Under the pieces are notes generated by a model. It did no database searches. It saw nothing but the letters and a program-made list of their open reading frames with translations, and had not been told where the DNA came from. A DNA stretch of 64,000 nt from Willaertia magna (lineage: Eukaryota; Heterolobosea; Eutetramitea; Acrasida; Naegleriidae): positions 19,157 through 83,156 of the forward strand of contig CADWAF010005181.1 of NCBI GenBank assembly GCA_902984215.1, written 5' to 3'. The translations under genes and the position numbers were made by a program. This document shows, piece by piece, positions 55,765 to 64,000 of this stretch. Every line of letters begins with the position of its first letter. Position 1 is the first letter of the stretch.

Positions 55765-55821
55765 GTAAACATTTCCTTATTTGTCCGACCTAAAAATGCC
55801 AGCCTAAAAAGGAAAGTTGTC
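55765..55821 (+). repeat. Copy 1 of a 52-58 bp conserved repeat
   Basis: Core is catttccttatttgtccg, then acctaaaaatgccagcc, then taaaaaggaaagttgtca. It ends about 70 bases before the recombinase ATG. The tttcctt and aaggaaa ends can pair. Similarity to copy 3 continues for about 40 bases more, up to the A-rich leader, consistent with a shared promoter or a recombination site. Confidence 0.85.
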
Positions 55822-55890
55822 AAGTTTTGAAAAATGACAAAAAAAAGTTAAAAAAAATACGTTAACAGTTAAAAAAATTATTATTTAATA

Positions 55891-58629
55891 ATGAACACTT
55901 CTTCATTTTTTACTGAAACAAACAATAATCAACAAGAACAAACTTTACCAACAATGAACGACATTATTGAAGAATTTATTGAAGGAAATGATTCGGAATC
56001 AAAATATGTTAAAATATTTAAAGATCAATTATTAGAATCCAAAGAAATGGAAGATGTAGAATTTACTGAAAATTTAACAATTAAAGAAACTCGTTATATT
56101 AATAATAATCAAAAAAATCAAAAAAATCAAAAAGAAATTGAAAAATCATTTGAAAAACAAGATTTAAATACTAGTATTAATAATTATTTAGCAGAAAAAT
56201 GGAATACTTTAACTACAGTTATTAATGTTGACAAAAAAGGTCACAATAAAGATTTAAATAAAGAAGACGAAGAAGAAGAAAAAAATGATGATGATAATAT
56301 TGAAGAAATTGCACAAGATTGGTGTGATATGATAGAACAAGTTAATGAAATTCGTTCATTAAAAACAACATCAGGTACAATGTATTTAAAAAATTATGCT
56401 ATGAGACTTTACAAAGAATTTTATGAAAAAAAAATTCAAGATGAAAATTTTAAAGATTATCAACCATTACCATTTCCAATTAAACAATATACTTACGGAG
56501 CTTTTTTATTATATTTAAGAATAGAAAAAAAATATTCACATTCTACCTGTAACTATACATTTTATTATTCCTTTTGTGGCTACCTAAAAGAATTAGGACT
56601 TGGTAATCCATATGCTGAATATGGTAGATTTTTAAAAGAATTATTAAGAGGTCTTTTAAGAAAATATGGACATACTATTGATAAAGTTTTACCATGTTTA
56701 AATATTTATAGAGATAAGATATTACAATATTTAGATTTAAATAATTCTTCAAATTTAAGGACCTACGCTATCTTCAAACAAGCAAGATCAAGAGGACTTC
56801 GTGGAGATTCATTTGAATATGTTAAATTAAGACATTTAAAATGGGAAAAAATTACAAATGTTAAAGATAGACAAGGTAAAGAAAAATTTTTTACGGTAAA
56901 TGTAGATTTAACAATAGTAAAAGATAAGTATTTAGAAAAAGGAGTAAGAAAATAACGAGTTACTGGCGGTATTGATTTATCTAAATGTTCAAATATAGCT
57001 TTATTGCTATATTTAGCAGATTATAGAAAAGTATTTATTGCTGGAAATAGTGTTAAAGTATTATAAAATAATGATTTTAGATATAAACCAGAATGTAAAA
57101 ATGAACCTTTATTTACCAAATTAGGTAGCACTATTGGTTTGGGACCAAAAGATTTTAATAATATAATTAAAGAAGCAGTTGACAAATATGGAAATGATAT
57201 AAGAATAACCTTTAGATCAATGAGGTCTGGCTGTATATGTCAGGCCTTTCTTGAGGACTTAGCTCTTTATGGTAAAATTAAAGATGAAACAATTAATGCA
57301 ATGGTAGAATTTATAGGATGGAAAAATAGACAATCTATGAATCCTTATATTAGATGGATTGTAACTAAATTTAATAATATAACAGCTTTACAAGAATCTC
57401 ATGAACGTGATAGTGTTGAATCAATTATGAAAGCATCAATTAAAGAAATTAGAGAAGAAAATAATAAAGCTGCAATTGATTATACCCCTAATACATTAAA
57501 AATTAAGGATAATGAATTAAAAAAATTAATTTATGATAACAATTTTAAAATTATTAAAAGTAAAAAGAAAAAATTACAATTTAAAAGATTAAATACATTT
57601 GAATTAAGTCCACCTGCGACAATGAAAATATATTATTTATATTTAAATGATAAAATGAAAGAATATTTAAATAAAAAGGCTGGAAGCAAAGGTAGAAATA
57701 AATCAACTGTTTGGCAATCATTATGGAGATCAATTACAAATGAACATGCAGACAAAATTGGAGGATGGAAAGAAGAAGAAGATTACAAAAGATTATTACA
57801 ATATATAAAAGAAAATCCCAAATATAGATATAAATATGAAACAACTAGAAGTATTAAAAAATATTATGGTGGTAATGATTTAATTGCAAAATGGGATGAT
57901 AATATTTATTATAATTATATTAAAGAAAATAATTTAAAAGATATAATTACAGTTGCAAATGATAAATTAAAAGCTCCAATAAGAGTTACACAAAGAAAGA
58001 ATATTCCAAAATTATATACAAAAGAAGATTATGAAAATGATAATAATTTAAGTAATAATAATCAAATAATTTTACCTAATGAAGAAGAAGAAGAGGAAGA
58101 AAATGATAATAATATATTAAATTATAAAAATAAAATAATTCCTAGATTAGCAGTAAATGATGAATATGATAGTAATGAATATAGTGATGAAGATTCTGAA
58201 AGAAATAGATATTTATATGAATATAATAAATTAGAATATAATCAAAAAAATGAATATCAAAAATTAAAACATAAACATTATTTACAAAATAGTAAATTAA
58301 AGAAAAAATAAAAATTAGAAAAACAAGAATTATTAGAATTACATGAAAAACAGATTAATGATTTAAAAATTAAATTTAATCAACAATATTTAATTGAAGA
58401 AGATGATAATAGTGAAGAGGAAATGAATAAAGATTTATTACAAATAAATGATTTATCTCAAGAAAATAATAATTCAGAATTAGATTTAAATCAAAGTGGA
58501 TTAACTATTGAAAAAATTGATAATAATTATTTATTAGATAACAGTTCAGATGAAGATATAATTGAATCTATTAATATTTTAAAAAAAGTAGAAAAAGATA
58601 TTGAAATTATTTATATTGACTCTGATTAA
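55891..58629 (+). pseudogene. Tyrosine recombinase (Crypton/DIRS-like), one frame broken by three TAA codons
   Basis: One continuous frame of 913 codons ending in TAATAA is interrupted by TAA at 56953, 57064 and 58309. Each would be Gln if CAA had mutated by one C-to-T change. Domains: acidic disordered start (1-150); SAM-like core-binding region (about 155-270) with KQYTYGAFLLYLRIEKKY; and the catalytic domain with box I ARSRGLRGDSF (Arg about 306), the box II equivalent RSMRSG (about 441-446, Arg in place of the usual His), then GWKNRQSMNPYIRW with the likely nucleophile Tyr about 486. The catalytic domain spans the first TAA, so a functional protein needs read-through, recoding or an intact allele. 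The tail is charged and poly-Asn. Annotated as a disrupted gene; a nonstandard decoding is the alternative. Confidence 0.75.
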
Positions 58630-58678
58630 TAAGGATTAAATAATTTTTATTGTAACAAATTTTTTTTTTTAAAATAAA

Positions 58679-58730
58679 GTAAACATTTCCTTATTTGTCC
58701 AGCCAAAAATTGCCCACCTAAAAAGGAAAT
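58679..58730 (+). repeat. Copy 2 of the 52-58 bp repeat
   Basis: Same core as copy 1 (catttccttatttgtcca, ccaaaaattgcccacc, taaaaaggaaat). It lies between the ends of the recombinase gene and the convergent minus-strand gene, so it is not at a gene start. With copy 1 it flanks the recombinase gene as direct repeats 2.9 kb apart, the arrangement expected of recombination sites. Confidence 0.85.
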
Positions 58731-58799
58731 TATATAAATAATAAAGTTTTATTAAATACAAATATAAAATAAACAACCTAAAATAAATAATTTAATATT

Positions 58800-60160
58800 T
58801 TAATATTCTGCATCATCATCTTTTATTAACTCTTCATTATTAACAACAAGATGTTCTTCTTCTTCTTCTGAATCTATTACCATTCTTTGACTTAATATTT
58901 GTTCTCTAATAGTACCAGATTTATTAATATCAGTAATTTCTTTTTTATAAAAATTACACCTCCTCAATAAAAACATTAAAACTTCATATTTTCTCATTTC
59001 TATAATCACATCATCAAAAAAAAAAATCCATTTCTTAGTATAATCATTTAAATGAAGATCATCAGTAAACAAAATATTTTTTAAACACTCCATTATTAAA
59101 AATCCACTTTTATAATCAGGAATAGGTGACATATCAATAGTATCTTCTGTAATTGTTAATTTACTTAATTCTTCAGTAGTTAAATTATTTTCACTAAATA
59201 AATGTTTGGATAATGATATAAAAATAAACTGTGTTAACTTAATTGATAAAATATAACAATAAGTAAATTTTTTATCAATTATTACATTTTCATTATTTTT
59301 AATCTCAATAGGATAAAATTGTAATAAAGGTTTTTGACTATTTTCTATAGTGGTTTGTAATAATGAAAAATATAATATTTTCCTTTTGATAACATAAATT
59401 TTTTAACATTAAAATAAATAAGAAACCACCTTTTTGAGGCATTATCAATTTTAAATGGAATAAAAATATAATCAATTAAATTATTATTATTTGTAATAAG
59501 GTTATTAGTTATAAAATTATTTTTAAATAAATCGTTATTATTAATATTATTAATATTTAATAAAGATTTTTCAAATTCTTTATAATCTAAAAAAGCATTT
59601 TTAAAAATATTTAATTCTGAATAAATTTTTTTACTTATAATTAATCAAAAATTTAAATATAAGATTGATTAATATTAAAAATTAAATAATACTTACATTC
59701 CGATATAAGGTACTAATAAATAATTTTTTGTTTTTAAAAATTTATATTCAATATCATATAAATATTTAAAATACATTAAATATAAATCAGAAATACTTTG
59801 TTTTAATACATAAGTATAATTAAAAATATCTAAAATTTCATTTTCATTTAAATATTTATTATAAAAAGGATCTTTTTGTTCTTTTTTAATTTTAATATTA
59901 AAATTATTTAAATTATTTATTAAATTTTCTTTTCCTTTGTTTAAAATATTAGGAAAAAATAAAGTATCATAATTTTTATTTATTGGTGATGATGAATTTT
60001 TTATTTTTTTTAATATTGGTAATAAATTGAATGGATTTGGTATTTTAGGTTGTTTATTTGATTGTTGGGGTTGTTGTTGTTGTTGGGGTTGTTGATTTGT
60101 TGTAGTAGTTTCTTCATTGAATCTGTTGAGTAATTCTTTCTTTGGATTTTGTTGACTCAT
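58800..60160 (-). CDS. Unknown spliced cargo gene of the mobile unit
   Basis: Exons 60160-59697, 59633-59430 and 59382-58800 keep one frame (GTAAGT...TATAAG; a less usual GTGGTT...AAAAG) and give 416 residues. The start is the ATG of MSQQNPKKELL; an earlier in-frame ATG at 60322 would run through repeat copy 3, so I reject it. Low-complexity Gln/Pro start, helical AT-rich middle, and an acidic end (DSEEEEEHLV). I do not recognise the family. IFIPF near exon 2 and SPIPDYKSGFLIMECLKNIL near exon 3 recall the last catalytic block of Ulp1/C48 cysteine proteases, which some transposons carry, but the Cys and His are not in place; this is a weak hint only. Confidence 0.6.
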
Positions 60161-60212
60161 TTTTTTTTTAAAAAAAAATTCACCTTCATCATCATCATCA
60201 TCATGACGTTTC

Positions 60213-60270
60213 GGAAACATTTCCTTATTTGTCCGGCCTAAAATTGCCCACCTAAAAAGGTAGGTTGTCA
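60213..60270 (+). repeat. Copy 3 of the 52-58 bp repeat
   Basis: Same core (catttccttatttgtccg, gcctaaaattgcccacc, taaaaaggtaggttgtca). It lies between the divergent starts of the unknown minus gene (60160) and the long plus gene. Copies 1 and 3 both end in gttgtca and are followed by a similar A-rich leader before a plus-strand start. Confidence 0.85.
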
Positions 60271-60341
60271 TTTTATTAAAAATGATAAAAAAATAAATTA
60301 AAAAAAATATTTCAACCGACATTACTAAACAACTCTCAACA

Positions 60342-60461
60342 ATGAAAGTAACAAGCGGTTCTTCTCCTCTTCCTCCTAATGATGATGATGATGGATCATC
60401 AAATAAACAATCTTCTCCTCTTCCTCCTAACCCTACTGAATTTGTTGAACAAGAAAAATAA
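60342..60461 (+). CDS. Upstream 39-codon frame, in phase with the long cargo gene
   Basis: ATG at 60342 opens a 39-residue frame with two SSPLPPN repeats around an Asp run, and stops at TAA 60459. The next codons are CAA and the ATG of the long gene (60465), in the same frame. So it is either an upstream peptide or the real start of the long protein interrupted by another CAA-to-TAA change, as in the recombinase. The leader between repeat copy 3 and this ATG is A-rich. Confidence 0.5.
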   Translation: MKVTSGSSPLPPNDDDDGSSNKQSSPLPPNPTEFVEQEK

Positions 60462-60464
60462 CAA

Positions 60465-63400
60465 ATGAATACTTCGGGTAATCAAAATAATAATCCAAAA
60501 GACTCACAACAACAATCACCTAAAATTGATGAATTACCTCCACAATCACCACCATTATCACCTATCCTAGGTGGTGGTCAATCACATATTACCCCATCTT
60601 TACGTTCTAATAAAGAAATTGTTGGAATTCAGAATGCAATCAATGATGCATTAAATCAACAATCATTTTCTTCTATTCATAGTTTACCAGAAGATGATAG
60701 CTTTTTGGATAATATAATTTCAATTGAAGATGATGAAGAAATTAATCCACAAATAGATACTGAACAACCTTCTGTTGATTTATTAACTGTTTTATTTAGT
60801 AATTTAACTTTAAAAGAATCTAATGAATATTTATTAGATTTATTAGAAAGATATACCAAATTATGTAATTATGTAACAATTTTAGAAAGTAAATTATATG
60901 GTATATCTAATAGATTACATTTTGGTAAAAATTTAGAAAAAATTGAAAATTTATTTATTTATAAAAAACAAAATCAAGAACAGAAGAAAAGAAGTTCAAA
61001 TCAACCAACAACAACTGAAACTGGTGGGATTAATGAAGAAGAAGAAGAAGAAGAAGAAACAACAGAAGAACCTCAAGAAGGTCAACAAGAAGAATTAGAC
61101 AGAGAGGCCAAAAAGAGAAAAAAGGAAGAAGAAGAAAAGGAAAAACAATTAATTAATGAAAAATTACAAAAACAAAGTAAACAAAACAAACAACAAAAAG
61201 GAAAAAAGAAAAAAAATTTTAAAAAAGATAAAGTAATTATATCTGATGATGAAGATTCTGAAGAAGAAGAATCTGAAGAATCTAAAGAAGAAGAATATAA
61301 AGAATTTTCTGGAGAAGATGATGAGCTTAACAAAGGTAATGAATTAATTCAATCTTCAGAAGATGAAAGTGATGATGAAAATGTTAAAAATGTAGCAAAT
61401 ATAGAATCTTTTAAAAAATTGTACGCGACATGGAAATTAAAATTTAATGAAAAATTTCGTACAACTAATTTATTTAATGAGGACAGACAAGAAATACATA
61501 AATTATTAATGTCGTTCGAAAGAAATGTTAATAGAAAAGCTATAAAAAGAACTTTATCTAGTAAATTTTTAAAAGATAATCAAATAATAATTGAGAACAA
61601 ATTTAATCAATATAAATTAGATCATGAAGAATATGAAAAAAATATAAAAGAAAAATCTAAAAAAAAGAAAAATGATAAAAAAGGTTTGAAAAGTACCTCT
61701 AATAAGGATTTCCCTAATAAGGGAAGTAATACCTCAAAAGAAAATACATCTTCTAATAGTGGAATTGGAATTGCTCCTATTAATACAGATCAAAATCAAT
61801 TAGATTTTACTATACCAACTTCACCAAATATAAATGAAACCCCAGAAGTTCTTCCACCATCATCTCTTTCAACACCACCTTTACAAACTAACCCTTCTCA
61901 ATCACAACCTTCTCAACAACAACAACAACCTTTAAGTATTACAAGTATTACTGATACTGATAGTAATAAAAGTAGTAATACTGAAATTGAAAGTATTATG
62001 ACCCCACGTGCTTTAACATTATCTTACTCTAATTCATCTTTTATAAATGAATTAAATTCAATTGAACAAAATTTAACATTTGGAGATGATATAAGTATTG
62101 TTATTGAATATGTTGAAATTGACCATCCAAGGCCAAAATTTGAACATGTTATAAGAAGTTTAAAAATCTTTGAAAAATTTTTAGAAGAAAAAGTAAAAAT
62201 GTATGGCATTTCAGTTGAAAATTTTGGTGTTCAACTTAAATTATTAAAGAATAATATAAAACAGATTGAACAACAATATATAGAGGAATATAATAAAAAA
62301 GATAAATCAAATTTAGAACCTTTAATTCAATGGGCTTTAAAAATAGAAATGCATTCCAAAGTTAGATATAATAGATTAAATTGGATTATGACATTTAAAA
62401 ATCATTTAATTAATATTATAGAAAAAGTTGGAGGCGATTTGGCCGAAGGTTGGAAAAATATTGTAGTAAATTGGGAAAAAAAGACCTTTCATTCTTTAAA
62501 TAGTAAAATTTATCCAAGTGCTATTTTAAAAGAAGAATTAAAATTTTTTAAAAATGTTAAATATTTTTATTTAATAATAAGTAATACTGAAACGTTTAAT
62601 ATTTATAATGAATTAAAAGAAATATTTTTTGAAGTAATGGGCAAAATTAATGATATTGTTTATAATAATAATTATAAAAATTGTGAATTTTATAGTTTAT
62701 TTAAAAGAGTACAAACAAATATTATTAATAATAATTATAAAGATTGGTTTGGTTATGATTTTTTAATAGAAATAAGAGGTTATTTTCAATCTTTATTATA
62801 TCAAGGCCCAAAAGAATTTGAAATAGCTAATTCAAAGATTACTTGTTATGTTCAAAAATTTGAAAATTTATTTAACCTTTTTTTTAAAATTTTAAAATAT
62901 CAATTTACTAAAAGTAATTTAATTTGGGGTTTAGAAGCTGTTGAACTAATTAAAGATAATGAAGTTATAGCATTGTCACAAAATATTATTAATGAACCAC
63001 CACCTCCATTCCCATTTAAAATAAGTTTTACTGATAGAGTTTTAAAAGATGTACCAAAAAACTTAATGAGTCAATTTACTATTCTACAACAACAACAACA
63101 ACAACAACGTCCAATTAAACCTCCAAGAATTAGAAGAATAGATCCAAATAGAAATGATGATCATTATCTCATTTCTTTAAGTACTATTACATCTGAAATT
63201 AAAGCTACCACAACTGAGGATTATGTTAAAGAATTATTTGAAAGATTGGAAAATTATTTTCAAATTAAAAAGAGCCCTCAATTATTTATTTTAAGATTTA
63301 TTTATTTATTAAGAAAAATAGCCTCAGGAAATCCTTTAAAAATACTTGATATTAATTTAAAAAAAGCAGCAACTGATATTACTTATGAACAATCAAGTAA

Positions 63401-63959
63401 TTGTATAATTTCTGATGAAAATACTTTAGCTGTACAGAAAGGTATTTTCTATATTGGTGTTACTTTATTTTTAAATGAAGTAATTAAATTATATAATGAT
63501 AGAATTATTCCTCCTTTAGAAACAACAAATGCTTATGATTATATTCAATTAAGATTTGGAAAAGGTTATTCTCCTTCAAATGTTAAAAGAAAGGAAACTT
63601 TAGCTCAAATATTTGAAGTATATCCACCTTTAATTATTTTTGCTAATATTATGCAAGGAAAATTAATTACTAAAAAACTTGTTAATGCTATTAGAATTTA
63701 TAGAGATCAAAATGGTTATGAACCATTAACAAGTAATTTATTAAATTTAAGAAATGCTATTAGACATTTAGCTCATTTTCAAAACAATGAATATGTTAGA
63801 GTTAAATTAAATAATAGTATACAATTTAATGGTACAATTGTTGGATATAATTTTAATGGATTTCATTTACAAGTATATATTAAAAAAGCTGAGGGTGATG
63901 AAGAATTAATTGTTTATTGTGAAAATGTTGAAAAACCTTATGAATATGAAGAAGATTAA
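60465..63959 (+). CDS. Unknown 1,164-residue cargo protein
   Basis: A single open frame with no internal stop. The N-terminal third is disordered and charged: Gln/Pro runs, then long Glu and Lys blocks (EEEEEEETTEEPQEG; KGKKKKNFKKDK) and DDEDSEEEESEES. A first helical region lies at about 315-405 (FKKLYATWKLKFNEKF), followed by a Ser/Gln/Pro linker. The second half is folded-looking and Tyr/Asn/Lys-rich, with SLKIFEKFLEEKVKMYGI, WALKIEMHSKVRYNRLNWI and RFGKGYSPSNVKRKETLAQI. The last 60 residues (YVRVKLNNSIQFNGTIVGY) look like a small beta-barrel of Tudor or SH3 type. I find no catalytic motif of a helicase, polymerase or nuclease. The function is unknown. Confidence 0.75.
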   Translation: MNTSGNQNNNPKDSQQQSPKIDELPPQSPPLSPILGGGQSHITPSLRSNKEIVGIQNAINDALNQQSFSSIHSLPEDDSFLDNIISIEDDEEINPQIDTEQPSVDLLTVLFSNLTLKESNEYLLDLLERYTKLCNYVTILESKLYGISNRLHFGKNLEKIENLFIYKKQNQEQKKRSSNQPTTTETGGINEEEEEEEETTEEPQEGQQEELDREAKKRKKEEEEKEKQLINEKLQKQSKQNKQQKGKKKKNFKKDKVIISDDEDSEEEESEESKEEEYKEFSGEDDELNKGNELIQSSEDESDDENVKNVANIESFKKLYATWKLKFNEKFRTTNLFNEDRQEIHKLLMSFERNVNRKAIKRTLSSKFLKDNQIIIENKFNQYKLDHEEYEKNIKEKSKKKKNDKKGLKSTSNKDFPNKGSNTSKENTSSNSGIGIAPINTDQNQLDFTIPTSPNINETPEVLPPSSLSTPPLQTNPSQSQPSQQQQQPLSITSITDTDSNKSSNTEIESIMTPRALTLSYSNSSFINELNSIEQNLTFGDDISIVIEYVEIDHPRPKFEHVIRSLKIFEKFLEEKVKMYGISVENFGVQLKLLKNNIKQIEQQYIEEYNKKDKSNLEPLIQWALKIEMHSKVRYNRLNWIMTFKNHLINIIEKVGGDLAEGWKNIVVNWEKKTFHSLNSKIYPSAILKEELKFFKNVKYFYLIISNTETFNIYNELKEIFFEVMGKINDIVYNNNYKNCEFYSLFKRVQTNIINNNYKDWFGYDFLIEIRGYFQSLLYQGPKEFEIANSKITCYVQKFENLFNLFFKILKYQFTKSNLIWGLEAVELIKDNEVIALSQNIINEPPPPFPFKISFTDRVLKDVPKNLMSQFTILQQQQQQQRPIKPPRIRRIDPNRNDDHYLISLSTITSEIKATTTEDYVKELFERLENYFQIKKSPQLFILRFIYLLRKIASGNPLKILDINLKKAATDITYEQSSNCIISDENTLAVQKGIFYIGVTLFLNEVIKLYNDRIIPPLETTNAYDYIQLRFGKGYSPSNVKRKETLAQIFEVYPPLIIFANIMQGKLITKKLVNAIRIYRDQNGYEPLTSNLLNLRNAIRHLAHFQNNEYVRVKLNNSIQFNGTIVGYNFNGFHLQVYIKKAEGDEELIVYCENVEKPYEYEED

Positions 63960-63974
63960 TATTTATTATTGGAG

Positions 63975-64000
63975 TTTATAGGGTTGGGTTTGGGTTTGGG
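63975..64000 (+). repeat. Telomere-like TTTGGG repeats running off the right edge
   Basis: After the last stop codon by only 15 bases, the sequence becomes tttatagggttgggtttggg and continues as TTTGGG to the edge. The G-rich strand runs 5' to 3' toward the right, the orientation of a chromosome end on the right. Whether it is a true telomere or an internal array cannot be told from 26 bases. Confidence 0.7.

Larger units (their letters stand above)
55247..63974 (+). mobile_element. Putative tyrosine-recombinase mobile unit with cargo genes
   Basis: An 8.7-kb stretch between two same-orientation runs of TTTGGG-type repeats. It holds a tyrosine recombinase (first gene, plus strand), an unknown spliced gene (minus), and a long unknown gene (plus), with three copies of a 52-58 bp repeat between them. 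The host genes to the left of 46 kb share none of this. A recombinase in first position followed by unrelated cargo is the plan of fungal Starships, and Crypton elements are tyrosine-recombinase transposons found in many eukaryotes; the sequence itself does not look close enough to name either. Ends are inferred, not proven: I see no terminal inverted repeats. Confidence 0.45.

Noticed and set aside
55891..58629. Ciliate-like genetic code in which TAA means Gln
   Set aside because: All intact host genes here stop with TAA at expected family lengths, and only three TAA occur among many CAA in this gene; mutation fits better.
60161..60322. Longer start for the minus-strand cargo gene at 60322
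   Set aside because: It would code through repeat copy 3 and give an implausible hydrophobic leader; the ATG at 60160 follows a typical A/T-rich leader.

Overview
This is nuclear DNA from a gene-dense, AT-rich unicellular eukaryote. Coding strands carry Asn/Gln/Glu runs and almost every gene ends in TAA. GT-AG introns are short: the ones I could place are 42-104 nt, plus one of 334 nt. The tRNA-Cys gene has its own intron. An IFT54 gene implies a lineage that builds cilia. My best guess is a heterolobosean amoeboflagellate of the Naegleria/Willaertia sort, but I cannot prove it from the window; another AT-rich flagellated protist or a chytrid-like fungus is not excluded.

Positions 1-21,022 and 26,685-45,870 hold ordinary eukaryotic genes, tightly packed on both strands: SPCS2, a kinesin-14 with a ubiquitin-like domain, IFT54, a USP4/15-type deubiquitinase, a PTPDC1-type phosphatase, a DDX3/Ded1 helicase, the proteasome activator PA200/Blm10, an SMC4-like condensin ATPase, GOT1, a secreted PHB depolymerase, a PH plus beta-helix protein, tRNA-Cys, a WD-repeat protein, a thioredoxin-UIM-UBA-UBX protein, a GNAT, an NmrA-type oxidoreductase and an F-box/DUF1963 protein. 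For seven of these I joined exons by splice sites, reading phase and family alignment.

Two regions are accessory. (1) 21.1-26.5 kb holds broken genes: a kinase-ankyrin-beta-solenoid chimera with four frameshifts, and a tandem PD-(D/E)XK-nuclease plus kinase protein of Crinkler type with an in-frame TGA and a small inversion bounded by 15-bp inverted repeats. (2) From about 46 kb to the right edge the window looks subtelomeric. A SNF2-helicase relic is followed by about 8.8 kb of nearly pure A+T. Inside that lies a decayed copy of a tyrosine-recombinase gene whose better-preserved relative sits at 55.9-58.6 kb. The copies differ almost only by C-to-T and G-to-A changes, a RIP-like signature.

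The last 8.7 kb is a three-gene unit: a tyrosine recombinase interrupted by three TAA codons, an unknown spliced gene on the minus strand, and an unknown protein of 1,164 residues. It contains three copies of a 52-58 bp repeat and has TTTGGG-type repeats on both sides. I read it as a Crypton-like or Starship-like mobile unit lodged in or next to telomeric repeats, in a genome that appears to hypermutate such elements. The mobile unit and the hypermutation are the undescribed part; that interpretation is inference from sequence comparison within the window.
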